DNA of 64,000 bases from Adineta steineri. Taxonomy: Eukaryota; Rotifera; Eurotatoria; Adinetida; Adinetidae. Below the pieces are notes generated by a model, which saw nothing but the letters and a program-made list of their open reading frames with translations, had not been told where the DNA came from and did not search any database. Within the stretch, counting starts at the first letter, position 1; every line of letters starts with the position of its first letter. Below are positions 25,809-38,298 of the stretch, piece by piece. The translations under genes and the position numbers were made by a program. The stretch covers positions 1-64,000 of the forward strand of contig CAJNOI010000242.1 of the NCBI GenBank assembly GCA_905250115.1. Reading direction: 5' to 3'.

Positions 25809-27739
25809 CTAAAACACAGCTGAATTTTTATTATATTGAAAATAAGAAAAAACAGTTTGACTCGATTCTTCTATGGCAGTCGTATTTATATAGTGAATCA
25901 GAATGACGCGATAAATTTCCGTTCTCGTTCGTACTTTCGTTCTGTTTTACATTCATTCCTGTTACTCTGTACGTTTACATGTTGTTATTTATTCAAGCGT
26001 TTCTACATGTTTCTATTACAAAAAATCTATCAGATAGAAAATAAAAGTAAAAACAATGAAAGAAATTAATATATCCAAAGATAAAGGAAGACAGACGTTA
26101 GTTTATTTCTTTTAACCGGATTAACTAACAGATAAAAAAGGTCACAAATATCAAGAAAGAATATTTGTCATGACACAATCTATTATAAATGAATAATTCT
26201 ATAGTATGCATTTTCTTTTATGATATATTCCCATTAAAAAGACCTATATGAATATTGTAACTACAATAGAGTTTTCATCAATTTTCGTATAGATATATAA
26301 TCTTGTGTCATCATAACTGCAAATGATAATGCTTTACCCAGACCTTCTCCACGTTGATTTTTCGTAATTCTACAAGCTAAACTATTATGACATTTATCAA
26401 TCACCCGACTATTTCTTATACCAGTAAGCATTCGTATTGATTTTGTTGGACCAACTTTAATTTTAGTCTAACTATGACAGAATAGAAAGCATTTTGTATG
26501 GTAAAACAACAACATAAAACAGATGTAATGGCGTTCATTGAATTTGCTCGCACACTATACTAGAATAGCTACGTGTGCAGTTTAAATATTGACTTGAATC
26601 ATTCTTGTTGACGTTTATTACTGTTATCGTTATCTTCTAGATGTCGCAATTATTCAGTTATTTCATTAAGGTATCATGATAAATATACAGACGAAACAAT
26701 CAGAAAGTCTTTTATTGAACTTTCAATATGCATATTTTCATATCAAATTTAGATAAACACCGTATGGTTATTGAATACTGTACAAAATCATTTCAACTAG
26801 TGATTTCATGGGATATTGTTGAAAAAAGACTACCATTATTTGTTCATATAATGACACATAAATCAATTCTTTTACAAAGTGATCCTCAATTAGATAATAT
26901 ATGCCGTGAAACTGGCCATTGATGTTGAAAACAAATTCTTTCATTAACACAGAATGAATAAGCTAGAGAATAATATATATTCTATACTCGTTCATTTGTT
27001 ATACAATTGCTAAACCTGAAATCAATATATTCATTATGAATTGGACTTTTTATTTTGAAATTATTTTCCTTCAACTACTCTTAAAGTTCTTGTTCCTGAA
27101 AGAATATAAATACCATGGACGATGTTCAATATTTATAATTTCTTCGAAAATGAAAAACTCATATAAAATTCTGTATGTTGCTGCAGAAAGATTCATTTAT
27201 GTTAAATAATATATTGCAAAAAAAAAAAATTTTCCGTCTTAGACTTCTTAAATTAATCACCAATGATTTAAATGATACGAAAACTAATAGTTGTCCATAT
27301 GCCAATAATGGCCGATGAACTTAGAATAGATTCTATTTAGCAAATGATAATCATATACTTTCAAATAATCAATCAAAAATGATTACACGATCATTTTCAA
27401 TTCAGTTTAGTCAACTAATACAGAACATTTTTCATTGATTGGTTCTTGTTTCTTCCAATCATATTAACTGTCCTCTAAAAAGAAAAACTTTTTAATTTAT
27501 TTAATTGAAAATAAAAATTTTCTCAAATTCTATTTTCAAAATATGAAAAGATTTATTTTAACAAATCTATGCTAAAGTAAACTTCTTTATTGGTCAACCA
27601 ATCAGAATAAATCTATGGAATTGAATGTTGTTTTCTTTTTTTTTTTGTTACTTTCGTTTCGTTTTGGTTATAATTATAAGGAATAGTATAGTAAAATTAA
27701 TATGTTTATTTGTTCATTTTTAGACCGCACTAGGCAAAC
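25809..27739. other. Intergenic region with degenerate coding traces
   Basis: About 1.9 kb between divergent genes. The minus strand at about 26285-26470 reads as ITKNQRGEGLGKALSFAVMM, weakly recalling the acetyl-CoA loop of a GNAT acetyltransferase. Further short frames on the minus strand (26768-26950, about 27060-27190) might belong to the same relic but are interrupted by stops. I cannot name a parent gene with confidence. The part next to 27739 should contain the RpS9 promoter. Confidence 0.3.
26285..26470 (-). pseudogene. Possible relic of a GNAT-like acetyltransferase
   Basis: A short open stretch ending with RGEGLGKALSFAVMMTQD. The RGxGLGKAL pattern is typical of GNAT motif A, but the flanking sequence is interrupted and no start or stop is convincing. 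It could be chance; treat as a hint only. Confidence 0.25.
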
Positions 27740-28439
27740 ATGCCGCGCGTTCCATTAGTTTACAACAAAACTTACTCAACACCACGTCGTCCATATGAAA
27801 AGGAACGTCTTGATCAAGAACTTGAACTTATTGGTAAATTCGGTTTAAGAAATAAACGTGAAGTATGGCGTGTACGTTATACATTAGCAAAAATCCGCAA
27901 AGCTGCTCGTGAATTACTTACACTCGATGAAAGAGAACCAAAACGTTTATTTGAAGGTAATGCATTACTTCGTCGTCTCGTTCGAATTGGTGTACTTGAT
28001 GAATCAAAAATGAAACTCGATTACGTTTTGGGTTTAAAAGTTGAAGATTTTTTGGAACGTCGTCTTCAAACTCAACTTTTACGACTTGCTCTTGCTAAAA
28101 GTATTCATCATGCTCGTGTACTTATTCGTCAACGACATATTCGGTATGATTACAATAGACCAAAGATTTTTTTAAATAATTTTTATTTTTAAGTGTACGA
28201 AAACAAGTAGTCAATATTCCATCGTTTATTGTACGACTTGATTCACAAAAACATATTGATTTTGCACTTCGTTCACCATTATCTAGCGGTGGTCGACCAG
28301 GTACATTTATCTTGAAATTTATCTATTTTTTATTCATATATTTTCTTTTAATTTAATTAAAATAGGCCGTGTTAAACGAAAAAATATGAGAAAAGGAGAA
28401 AAAGGTGCCAAAGAAGATGAAGATGCTGATGAAGATTAA
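27740..28439 (+). CDS. RpS9: 40S ribosomal protein S9 (uS4 family)
   Basis: Exons 27740-28143, 28194-28300 and 28366-28439, with 50-bp and 65-bp introns. Spliced length is 585 nt, 194 aa, the same length as the human protein. The start [20 protein letters not shown], the block [20 protein letters not shown] (uS4/S4 RNA-binding domain) and the end [19 protein letters not shown] are all diagnostic. The protein binds 18S rRNA early in small-subunit assembly. The sequence TTTTTAG 13-19 bases before the ATG looks like a splice acceptor, so an untranslated first exon or spliced leader is likely. Assignment is secure. Confidence 0.97.
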
Positions 28440-28961
28440 ACATTATTCAAATAAGCACACATACAATTATGATTAAAGACTAACATCGTTCTATTGTTTT
28501 TATTCTTGTATTGTGTGTGTTATTGTTTTGTCGATTCGACTTTCATCAAAAAAAAAAGACAAAAAAAGAAGATTATCTATTCTCGATTTCGAGAAAGAAT
28601 TTAATATTTATCGTTTTATAATAACACGAATTTTTTTTGAAAAAAAATATCTTACCCCTTCTCTTTAAGTTAGACATACGGTAAGATAGTAACGCGTATT
28701 ATACACATAAGTAAAGATATCGTTTGAACTAAGACAAGAAATTCATACGGTGTAGTACCTTTTATTCAAAGACATGAGGAGATCGATTCATTAAAGCTTT
28801 AATATCATCATCTATTTGTATTATAGTGACTTTCGAATTTTCACAGAAACGGTTATGTTAATTTAGAAAAAGCATCGTCTCATAATTTTTGCTAAGTTTA
28901 ACACTTAATAATATTATCCCGTGATAAAAAATGATTAATTTCTAATTTTAGATTGATTTAA
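28440..28961. other. Intergenic region RpS9-UTP3
   Basis: AT-rich 3' UTR and promoter sequence between two genes on the same strand. No motif is assigned. A TTTTAG acceptor-like site at about 28945-28951 lies 11 bases before the next ATG. Confidence 0.35.
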
Positions 28962-30447
28962 ATGGGTAAGTCACGAAAAAAATCTACGGGAACTAATCGA
29001 TCAAAACAAGATGATCCTGATCTATTCTTTTCCAATAATCATGATAAAAATAATAATAATGATGATGATGGAGACGAAATAGATACATTTTATAAAGAAC
29101 GTGATGACAATCTTCGAACAGCATTATCTAAAACGACGAAAAAAACATCAAAAAATAAGAAAAATGTATCATGGGCAATAGATAATGATTCGGATGAAGA
29201 AAATGGTCGCGATGAAGTACTCGCTTTTGATGATGATGATTCTATGGCAAGTGATGATGATGATAATGAATATCAACAAATTGAAGGTGATGATAATGAT
29301 GTTGATGATGATGAAGACGGAATGGATGATGAAGATCTTACTGGTGCATTTGGTACATCAAGAAAAGCCTTTTACAATGAAGACGCAAATGTTGATGATG
29401 AAGATGCGAAATTAGAAGAAACAGAAGCGACAACAATTCAAAAGAGATATTGGGATATGTTAGAAAAAACAGATTTTGGTTTAGATTTATTTAAGCAAAA
29501 ACCATCAGCAACAATATCAAATGATCGAAATCTTGATGAACAATCATTACGTCGTCATATTATTTTACCAGATAATCTTCTTGAATTAAGTTCAAATGAA
29601 CGATTACAATTAATACGTGATCAATCACCTGAATTAGAACCATTATGTAATGAATTTAAGAATATTTTTGATGATCTTAAAATTTATCTTTTACCATTTA
29701 TACAACTTGTTATTGATACATCATCATTAGAAGAATTTCATAGTTATTCAGGATGGCAATTTATTCTTTCTCTACTTGAACTTTATTTAACTTATTGTTC
29801 ATATTTAAGTTTATATTTAATGATGAAATCGACAGATTTAAATCTTATCAAACATCCTATTATAAATGATATTGAACAATATAGAAAATTATGTCAATTA
29901 GTTGAAGAAGATTTTCAAACGTTAAAACCTGATCTATTAAAATTATGTGAATTACTTCAAGAGAAAAAAATTAAAATCAATCAATCATTAGCATCCAAAC
30001 AAAAAGAAGTTGTATCAAAACCACATTTAATTATGAATAATGGTATTAAATTACCAACGAAAGCAATGGTAAGATAAGGCAGAAAAAACGAAAAATATTT
30101 CAAATTTATTTCTTTATTAGAATGGAACATCGGCTAAACCATCTCTTCGTGAACGTATGTTGCAAAGACAAGAACAACAAATAAAATCCGAAATGAATAT
30201 TGAAACTCAAGAAGATAAACCAGAAAAACGTGGTATTACCTATGAAATGGAGAAGAATAAAGGTTTAACAACTAAACGTAAAAAAGAACTTCGAAATCCA
30301 CGTGTACATCATCGTAATAAATATGCACGTGCATTGGTTAAACGTAAAAGTCGTGTTCCAACTGCACGTACTGAAGAAGAAAGATATACCGGTGAACCGA
30401 CCGGTATTCGAGCTGGTATTAAACGTGGCATTAAACTTAAATCTTAA
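28962..30447 (+). CDS. UTP3: UTP3/SAS10 small-subunit processome protein
   Basis: Exon 1 28962-30068, intron 30069-30120, exon 2 30121-30447; 477 aa, close to the human length. The N terminus is basic and then extremely acidic, with runs of Asp from codons GAT. The middle (about 140-330) carries a Sas10/Utp3/C1D-type helical domain (QKRYWDMLEKTDFGLDLF; WQFILSLLELYLTYCSYLSL). Exon 2 encodes the Sas10 C-terminal domain: KRGITYEMEKNKGLTTKRKK, ELRNPRVHHRNKYARAL and YTGEPTGIRAGIKRGIKLK. The protein works in the nucleolus in pre-18S rRNA processing. It stands next to RpS9, another small-subunit gene, probably by chance. Confidence 0.93.
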
Positions 30448-30529
30448 ACATATTCTTGTTTTTCGTGTTTATTTGTTTTTCCAATAAATAAATAAAAAAA
30501 AAAAAAACTTTTTCAAACAGTCATTTTTC

Positions 30530-31209
30530 TTAAGTTTCACAGCCACCTTGAGCACAGATGGTTTCCAATGTTTTTATAGCTTCAGGTACACCAGCTTCAG
30601 CTGCTTTTTCGATTAATTTACGTGCTTCTCTAAATAGTTAATAAAAAATTAAATTTTATTGAATTATAAATTCATTTTTTTCGACAATACCCTGGTTGAA
30701 GACCTGTTTTAAATCCTCGTAAATGAGAAATAGCTAGATTATATTGAGCTTTTGCATGACCTTGATCTGATGCTTGTTTAAGCCAATAAACTGCATTTTC
30801 AGGATGATGATCAGCACCAACACCTTTATCAAAATATTTTATTTATTTATGGAAATTACAATAAAACGTTTCTTTACCATGCATATAACCATGTCCAAGA
30901 TTGTGTTGTGCTTCTTTATAACCTAAATTTGCATAGAAACGATTGACATGAAAATGAACATGTTCAAAATGATAATATGTTGCATAGAGTAAACCAAGAG
31001 CAAGACAAAGTAGAAGACCCTAGGATATTTAATCAATTAAAATAATAGAAAAGAAGTTAATTATTTACTTCAGCTGCTTTGATATACCATGGATCAGGTT
31101 TCTTTCGACGTGCTAATCGAACACGACCATGAAATGGTAATGATTCATTAGGTTCTGGTGCAACATCGAGGAGACGTCGACGTATTTCTTCTTCAGCAGT
31201 TGCCATCAT
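30530..31209 (-). CDS. Short Sel1-repeat protein with a membrane segment
   Basis: Four or so exons; start chosen at 31209 (MMATAEEEIRRRLLDVAPEP), stop TAA at 30530-30532. An N-terminal basic segment ending in PWYIKAAE is followed by a hydrophobic stretch (GLLLCLALGLLYATYYHF). Sel1-like repeats follow, spread over the later exons: EAQHNLGHGYMHG, AVYWLKQASDQGHAKAQYNL and ARKLIEKAAEAGVPEAIKTL. The protein ends ICAQGGCET. Sel1 repeats are helical protein-binding scaffolds; here probably membrane-anchored. The role is not determined. Its 3' end converges on that of UTP3, about 80 bp away. Confidence 0.72.
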
Positions 31210-31591
31210 TGACACTTAATAATAGTAAAAATAATTTACACAAGTCTTTTGTTTGAAGAGAAAATATTTTTCTCACAGGCCACAAAAAAAAAGAAGAAAG
31301 AATATTGGAATAGTTTTCAACTACGTTTTTTTTTCTTCTTGTTTATTATGTGTTTTCATTAAAATAGAGTAGGCAAAAAAAAGAAAGAAAAGCTCGCTTG
31401 GGAAATAACAAGAAAAAAAAAGACAAATATATAATAGTCATACAAGGTTTTCAAAAACGGACTGACTAGTAACAAAAAGATTTTTTTTTCTTTTTTCTTC
31501 TCTATTTAAATGAACAATTCAAAATTTATTTAATAATGACAATGACACAAAAAGAAACGGACAATTTATTTATTAATATTAAAAAGAGATC
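31210..31591. other. Intergenic region
   Basis: A short A/T-tract-rich gap holding the promoter side of the Sel1 gene and the 3' UTR of the LRR gene. Nothing else seen. Confidence 0.4.
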
Positions 31592-33364
31592 TTAATTTAA
31601 GTTAGATATCACATAAAATACAATAAACAACAATGGAAGAAATGTTGTTTGAAAAAATAATGATGTTGTTCGATTTGGTGCTACTATTGCTGTTATTTGA
31701 ATAATTAAAAGTTCATTCGGTGAACATAAACTTGTACAATCAATTTGAGGACATAGATTATTATAATATTTATATGTACTTCGACATGATACTGAAGTAT
31801 TAAGAATTTTTTTTCTTATTGCTTTATTTGTTTTACGAACAGCAGGTATTGATAGTTGTGTTTGGGTTTGATAATCATAACCTCCACGACATTCTTGACC
31901 AGTATAAGCAAGAGATTTTCGATCATGTAATAGATAATTAAATGTACAATTACATGTTAATGGATTATTTTCAATATGTATTGTTGAACGTGCAAAATTT
32001 ATAAATGTACATGGATGAAGTGTTTCAAATTGATTCGAATGTAAATGAATATGTAAAGAAGAACGAGATGTTGTACGAGGAAGACCATAGAATGTACATG
32101 TATCAAGATTAGAAATAATATTGCTACTTAAATCAAGTTTATTTAATGATTTTAATGATAAAAATTCACATGAATTTAATTGACTGATATTATTTGATGT
32201 AAGTTTTAAATGATTTAATTCATTAAGATACGAATTATAAAATGCATGTGTAAAATTTTCTAAATAATTATGTGATAAATCAAGATATTTCAAACGATAA
32301 AGTCCTGTCCATACATGTGCTGATATTGTATGAATTTGATTATATTGTAATTTTAATAAACGTAAATTAACAAGATAAGAAAATATATTTGTATGTAAAA
32401 TTGTTAATTGATTATGTGATAAATCAAGATAATCAATAAGAAATGGACCAGCATATGCTTGTGGATGTCTTTCAAATGTTAAATTATTCATTATTGAGAT
32501 TTGATTATAGGATAAATCAAGTCGTGTTAAACGATGAGAAAAACCAAATGCATATGCTGGTAAAGAAGTTATATTATTATACGATAAATAAAGTTCATAT
32601 AAACCAGTTGCATTATATAATGCTTTGTTAGGTATAGAATCAAGTGCATTATGATCAAGATAAAGGATTGAAATTGATGATGGTTCACCAGATAATGATA
32701 AAGCAAATTGTTTGATTTGTTCAGTTTTTTTACGAAATTCTAATGTTAAATCAGTAAGAAGTCGTGTATGTTCATAATTTGGTTGAATTATTAAATGTTT
32801 ATTAATATCTTCTATATCATCATCTTCTTCTTCTTCTTCATAATCATCAACAATATCAAAATCATCGTCATTATTTGTAATAGATAAATGTTGTTGATTA
32901 GGCCATTTATCAATTAAATGTCTATGAGTTAAATTTAATTGAACAATAAGATCATAGGCAAGTGAACCTGAGAAAATTAAATAATGTATATGCATATTAT
33001 TTGGTATCCATTTCAAATTTGTTAAATTTTCAAATAGATTAAATGCTAAATCAATATTCCATTGTATCATACTATTATTTGTTTGAATTATTTTAAATTT
33101 TGGTAAAATTTTTAATTTTCGTGAAAAACAATCAATCCATAAACGTTTACTTTCAATTTCACATAAACATTGACATGGTGTTGATACAGGACATGGTTGA
33201 ACATATTGATGATTTGTACGTATATCAATATTAGTTGAAAATAAATATGGTGAACATATTGATTTAGTTAATGAATGGACGGAGAATGAGAAATGAATCA
33301 TATTAAGTATATATATCACCACTATACAAATATATGATTTTGGAAATGATAAATACCATTGCAT
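31592..33364 (-). CDS. Leucine-rich-repeat cell-surface protein
   Basis: Intronless frame of 590 aa. The N terminus has a hydrophobic signal segment (YICIVVIYILNMIHFSFSV). An LRRNT-like cysteine cluster follows (PCPVSTPCQCLCEIESKRLW). A strongly acidic Asp/Glu stretch lies at about 165-190. Then at least eight LRRs can be read, with SILYLDHNALDSIPNKAL, LYELYLSYNNITSLPAYAF, LTRLDLSYNQISIMNNLTF, YLDLSHNQLTIL and LRLLKLQYNQIHTI. An LRRCT follows (ENNPLTCNCTFNYLL). The C terminus is hydrophobic (TTFLPLLFIVFYVISNLN) with almost no tail, which suggests GPI anchoring or a terminal anchor. Extracellular protein-binding role inferred; no clear vertebrate orthologue. Confidence 0.85.
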   Translation of the reverse strand: MQWYLSFPKSYICIVVIYILNMIHFSFSVHSLTKSICSPYLFSTNIDIRTNHQYVQPCPVSTPCQCLCEIESKRLWIDCFSRKLKILPKFKIIQTNNSMIQWNIDLAFNLFENLTNLKWIPNNMHIHYLIFSGSLAYDLIVQLNLTHRHLIDKWPNQQHLSITNNDDDFDIVDDYEEEEEDDDIEDINKHLIIQPNYEHTRLLTDLTLEFRKKTEQIKQFALSLSGEPSSISILYLDHNALDSIPNKALYNATGLYELYLSYNNITSLPAYAFGFSHRLTRLDLSYNQISIMNNLTFERHPQAYAGPFLIDYLDLSHNQLTILHTNIFSYLVNLRLLKLQYNQIHTISAHVWTGLYRLKYLDLSHNYLENFTHAFYNSYLNELNHLKLTSNNISQLNSCEFLSLKSLNKLDLSSNIISNLDTCTFYGLPRTTSRSSLHIHLHSNQFETLHPCTFINFARSTIHIENNPLTCNCTFNYLLHDRKSLAYTGQECRGGYDYQTQTQLSIPAVRKTNKAIRKKILNTSVSCRSTYKYYNNLCPQIDCTSLCSPNELLIIQITAIVAPNRTTSLFFQTTFLPLLFIVFYVISNLN

Positions 33365-35465
33365 TGTTCTTCATAGTGTTAAACTTTCATAAATATTGAT
33401 TGATGATGAGTATGAATTCAACTATAAGCAAAAAAATAGTAACAATTTTCTTTTTGTCTGTTTTATTTATTAAGATTTTGACATATGCATGTCTAACAAT
33501 ATTGACGTCACTGATCAGTTAGTACTCTATCATTAATAGACATATAACCTTGACTAGCCTATTTCTAATTGTTTGCATTTATGTATGCTGTCTTTTTTCT
33601 AGATAAAATTTGTTATATATAATAAATGATTATGGATCAAACTAAACTGATGGGTGAACTTACTTGAAGATTCATTGATGATTTTGTATGAATATGGAAT
33701 TTTGTTGTCTTTTGATTATTGAATGACGAGAGAGTGATGGTGGTAGATAGATTGATGGCAATGGATTATTACCGTTATCGAAAGAAATGAAAAATAATAG
33801 AGAGAAGAATCTAGTGAGAAACGGAGTCGATGCTGTTTGCCGGCTATATGTTAAGAGATCGAAAGGAAAAGAATGGAAGAAAATCAACACAAGAAGAAAA
33901 AAAGAAAGAAACGAGAAAATTTCTATCTATTCTCTTAGGGTCTTTCTCAATTAAAACTATATAGAACAACGTCACTAAAGAGACTTACAACAGAAATATT
34001 AGATCGTTTTCCGTTCTCTTTCCGAGTATGATGGAATAGGGAAACAAGTAAGCAAATCGCCTCAAGACAATATGAGTCTTATTTTTCTAATGATGATGAT
34101 GACAAAAGGCAATATTGTATCATTAGTTCCAACCTAATGAACTGTACCATTTTGTATTTTCATTGATGTTCATGCACAAATGAAAGTCAACTTATGTTTA
34201 TATATATTATACAGACACATAACGCCTGAAGATACAATCTAATGGTAGTATTGATATAATCATATGATCTATCAATATTTTTCTCGATTAAAGAATAAGA
34301 TAGAAGATTTTTTTCTTCTTCTCCTTTTTTTTCTCAAGAATACAATAATATATCAGTTATGCGTATTGATGCAAAAACTATTCGATTATATATTTTCGTA
34401 TATCCTGTTTTGTATTCGGATCTAATCAGATTATTGACTTAATATAAATATTAAAATATGCTGACACTTTGATCTTATGATTAAAAAAAAAGAAGGAATT
34501 ATTTAACACTTTCGTATTACTATATTTTAATCTTCTTATCACAACGAGAATAAATATTTCTATTGCAGATCAATAAGATATATATATATCGACAGAGAAT
34601 TTTTTTTACAATTTATCACTCTAATGTACTAATGGTATTATAATATACTAATGAAAAAATAACAAATAACATTTTTATTATTAAGACAAAAGTGTCAACA
34701 CATTCATTATAGCATCAAAGAATAGTCAAATTTGAGTAAACTTCGAACATTACAAGTTGTGTAAATAATTGCACAATTATAAACGAGAAAAAATGTAGTT
34801 TTTAATAAATATTTTATTCACATTACAGAAATAATTCTAAAACACTTTCTATTCATCATCTTCATGTGTTAAATATACAAGTGAAGAACTCATGCCTGTC
34901 TAGGTATGTAGGATTGAAAAAGTACAAAAAGATATTTCCTGTATTAATCAATTTTAACGAATACCACTCTATACTCTTCAATTACATCTAATTGTTCTCA
35001 TATTTCGTCTTTTTTTTCTACTATTTGTCGGTAGTTGATTAACAAATGAAAATTCATTGACTCGTACGGATAGACATGAAAAATACACTTGTCTGTTTAA
35101 GAAAAAAAGAATGTAATTTACAAATTGAATGACTGGAGAACGATACCTATAATACTAATCATTCAATAAAAAACCTGTATAGTTAGTGATCAATAGATTC
35201 TATATGAAAAATCGAAATTCTCAAGAGAAATTAAAATACAAGCTTTATTGTAATTCCAGAAACTTCTGTTAATTCGAAAGTTTCTAATATGACAAATGAG
35301 TACATTTCTACTTTTTACTATCTTCGTTGTCATTGGTTCGTATACTTTCTCATAGCCGAATGATTCTAAGAAAGACAGGAAAAAACTAGTGTTTCTTTTT
35401 GTTTTATTTAATTAAAAAAAAAGAAAAGACAACTATTTATCAAGTAAAAGTTTTGATTGATCTTA
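33365..35465. other. Intergenic region between the LRR and LIM-homeobox genes
   Basis: A 2.1-kb AT-rich region between divergently transcribed genes, with no ORF of interest. It may contain developmental enhancers of the homeobox gene, but no motif can be assigned from sequence alone. Confidence 0.35.
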
Positions 35466-36748
35466 ATGTCAGCAAATATGACATTTGATAATGAGAGAAA
35501 TATCATTACTGGAAATGAATACGATACAGGTAGATAGAACATTGTGAGAGTTATTAATCACTATGCTATATCTATATTTCTTTATTTTATAGGATTAAAC
35601 AATTCAACTTCTTACGTAGTCTATGATTGTTGTGTATGTGCGTTACCAATACATGATCAATTAATTTTTCGAGTCAATGAAAATTATTTTCATTCATTCT
35701 GTATAAATTGTTCCGAATGTCATATGAACTTATTTGATAAATGTTATACTCGAAATGGAAAAATTTATTGTAAAGAACATTTTTTTAAGTATACATAAAA
35801 AATTTTCGTTTTTAACAGAAAAAATTAATTATAAAATCTCTTTTATTATTAGAGAATTTGGTACTGAATGTGCATCTTGTAAATATAGTATAGCATCAAG
35901 TGAAGATGTTCAACGTGCAAATGAATTTATCTATCATTTACAATGTTTTTCTTGTCTTATTTGTCAACATCATTTTCGTACTGGTGAAAAATTCTATTTA
36001 ATTAATGATCAAAAACTAGTATGTAAAACAGATTATGATACAATAAAAAATAAAGGTAAAATCTTATGTAATAATAATTATTCTTATTTATGATAATTAC
36101 AGTTTTTCATGATACAAATAAAAGATCACGTACAACTGTTACACAAAAACAACTTGAAATACTTAAAAAAGTTTATACCACAAGTATAAAACCAGGTCGA
36201 CATATACGAGAATCATTAGCTAAAGATACTGGTCTAGATATACGTGTTGTTCAAGTTTGGTAAGAATATTTGTATAGGAAAAAGTTTCGTTTATTTCTTA
36301 TAAGGTTTCAAAATCGTCGTGCAAAAGAAAAACGATTAAAGAAAGATACAAGTAAACAACGATCAACTGCGATACGTACCAAAGTTAAACAGGAGTGTAA
36401 AATAAAGATTCAAAATATACGTCAAAAACAACATTCAACTAATCAAGATGATATTGTTTCATTGTCTGATGGTAATTTTATTATTTTAAAAACAAGAATA
36501 TAGCGTGTCTTTAATTTATTTTTATTTTAATAGAATTATCAGAACATGATTCAAACGATTCTTTATCATCTGTTCGTCGATTATCAAGTGAATTCGTATC
36601 ATTTAAGTCATCTTCGACAGAATCAAAAGGATTACTGATTCCATCATCTTACTCAACATCATCATCAACAATAACTATCAATGATGATCATGAATCATTA
36701 TCAGAACTTGATTTTAATACATTGAATTCAATAGACATCAACCATTAA
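35466..36748 (+). CDS. LIM-homeodomain transcription factor, Lhx3/Lhx4 (Lim3) class
   Basis: Six exons: 35466-35529, 35593-35788, 35853-36055, 36103-36259, 36305-36471 and 36534-36748; all phases agree and give 333 aa. Two LIM zinc fingers: [20 protein letters not shown] with [19 protein letters not shown], and [20 protein letters not shown] with [18 protein letters not shown]. The homeodomain starts [20 protein letters not shown] and continues [20 protein letters not shown], with the intron inside the WF of helix 3. The pattern YxTSxKPxRHxRExLAxxTGLDxRVVQVW is the Lhx3/4 class signature. Lhx3/4 specify motor neurons and, in vertebrates, pituitary cells. The C terminus is a Ser-rich possible activation region. 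Confidence 0.93.
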
Positions 36749-36956
36749 CTGAACAGACATTGTCATGCTTTTTTGTTAGTTTTTGCCGGAAATATATTAA
36801 TTTTATGTTTTAGAAAATGTCAACTAATCATTTATTTTACTAAGACAAAAAATAGTTTAGAGTGTGTGAGTATAGAATACATTCGACACTCTAAATCAAT
36901 GTTTTCGTCATCAGAAAAATTATTAGCATAATCAAGTATCTTACGAGGTGTATTAA

Positions 36957-37728
36957 CCCTTTCAGGACGGGTGGTACACCCTATATACCACTATCTTTTT
37001 TTAACGGAACTATATTGTCTTTTGATGATGGTAGGTAGTTATGTTTGCGTTATAATATGCTTATAGTAGCAATGTATATCCAGTATGATTAGCGTGATTC
37101 TACTCTAGTACTTTCACATGCCTTTTTGTATCGACATACTATATTATGTCGTTTTGATTTATTAGCTTACATATGCAGACGAAGGTACACAGTAAGATGT
37201 TGTCAAATGGCTACTATTTGATACAGGATCTCTTTTTCTTTCTATGATTATCGTGTTATAATCAAATGAATATTATATCTATCTACTTTCGTTATGTTGT
37301 GATGCCTCGAAGCATATGTATTCTTGGCTTTTTCTATAGAACATACATTCTTTTTAGTTTTTACTCTTTCCTCTTCTTATGGTATCTTCTGGTAAATTCT
37401 TTCCTTTTCACACTTTTATATATTCAGCGGTTGAAATGAATGAGAGATACATTAGAAGAATCGCCGAAAACACAACCTATTTCATTTCAACTGATCTTTT
37501 TCATAAACGTACATTATGAATTCATTCAAAAATAAACGAAGCACTGAAGTGAATGAAATTCATACGAATGTTCAGACTGTAGTGTAGGCTTGTGCATTCC
37601 GAATTGTTTTCGCGACTATCACACTCTAAAGTCATATTAATAAACTGGACTGAAAAGTACAATCAATTGATTCTTCAAAACTAATTTTTGTACCTTTTTT
37701 CAAAAAAAATAATCCCGTCCTGAAAGGG
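36957..37728. mobile_element. piggyBac-like non-autonomous element with TTAA target sites
   Basis: Bounded by TTAA on both sides (36953-36956 and 37729-37732). The terminal inverted repeats are perfect over 15 bp: CCCTTTCAGGACGGG at the left and CCCGTCCTGAAAGGG at the right. TTAA duplication with CCC termini is the piggyBac signature. The 772-bp interior has no transposase-like frame, so the copy is non-autonomous. It lies about 200 bp downstream of the Lhx3/4 gene. Confidence 0.88.
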
Positions 37729-38212
37729 TTAAAAAGAATATTTATTCTCACCGACATCCTCATGATGGTACTATCAATCGAACTAAAATAGTTTTTATTG
37801 GTATTCATTTTCATTGCAGATACGGTCTACGGTTCGAGTCTTGTATTCGTTACAAAATATTTTCTTTTACATTTGTGTACTTTCACAATCTCTATACTGA
37901 ATTTTGTAAGAAGAGAAAGAAAGCAAAATAATTGCACAAACTGCAAATGTATGCAAGTTAAATATGATTTTGATGAGGAAAGAAAGAGACGAGCCGCGAT
38001 CGGTGACTCAACATAAATCTTTAAAATTAATGAGACTGAAGCATTACTTTCGGCCCTTCGGGGTCGCTGTCACCGATCAAATCGATACTCGTCACTTAAT
38101 TTTTTTTAATTACTAGTTCACGTTAGAGAAACTAACATCAAGCTTTTGATTTTGACGACAACTTTGTTTTATTTTTTCAAAACAATCAGAGTTTCTCATG
38201 AAATTATAGAAT

Positions 38213-38298
38213 TGAGTGTGGATATTGAGATCATCTCACTCACAGTTACAATAACATGCCGCACGCGCCTATACTGACATCCACACTCTTCCTCAAGA
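38213..38298. repeat. Telomere-like hairpin, copy 4
   Basis: Left arm TTGAGTGTGGATATTGAG, right arm GACATCCACACTCTTCCTCAA, with about 45 bp between. It abuts the ARF pseudogene. Confidence 0.6.

Larger units (their letters stand above)
36749..38298. other. Repeat-containing intergenic region
   Basis: Contains the piggyBac-like element 36957-37728, a small palindrome (CGATCGGTGAC at about 37999 and GTCACCGATC at about 38069-38078) and a telomere-like hairpin at 38213-38298. No gene recognised. Confidence 0.5.

Noticed and set aside
29185..29415. Met-rich 76-codon ORF
   Set aside because: Shadow of the GAT-rich acidic stretch of the UTP3 gene in another frame.
38040..38080. tRNA- or rRNA-like GC-rich hairpin (CGGCCCTTCGGGGTCG)
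   Set aside because: Too short, with no cloverleaf or A/B boxes; only a local hairpin next to a small inverted repeat.
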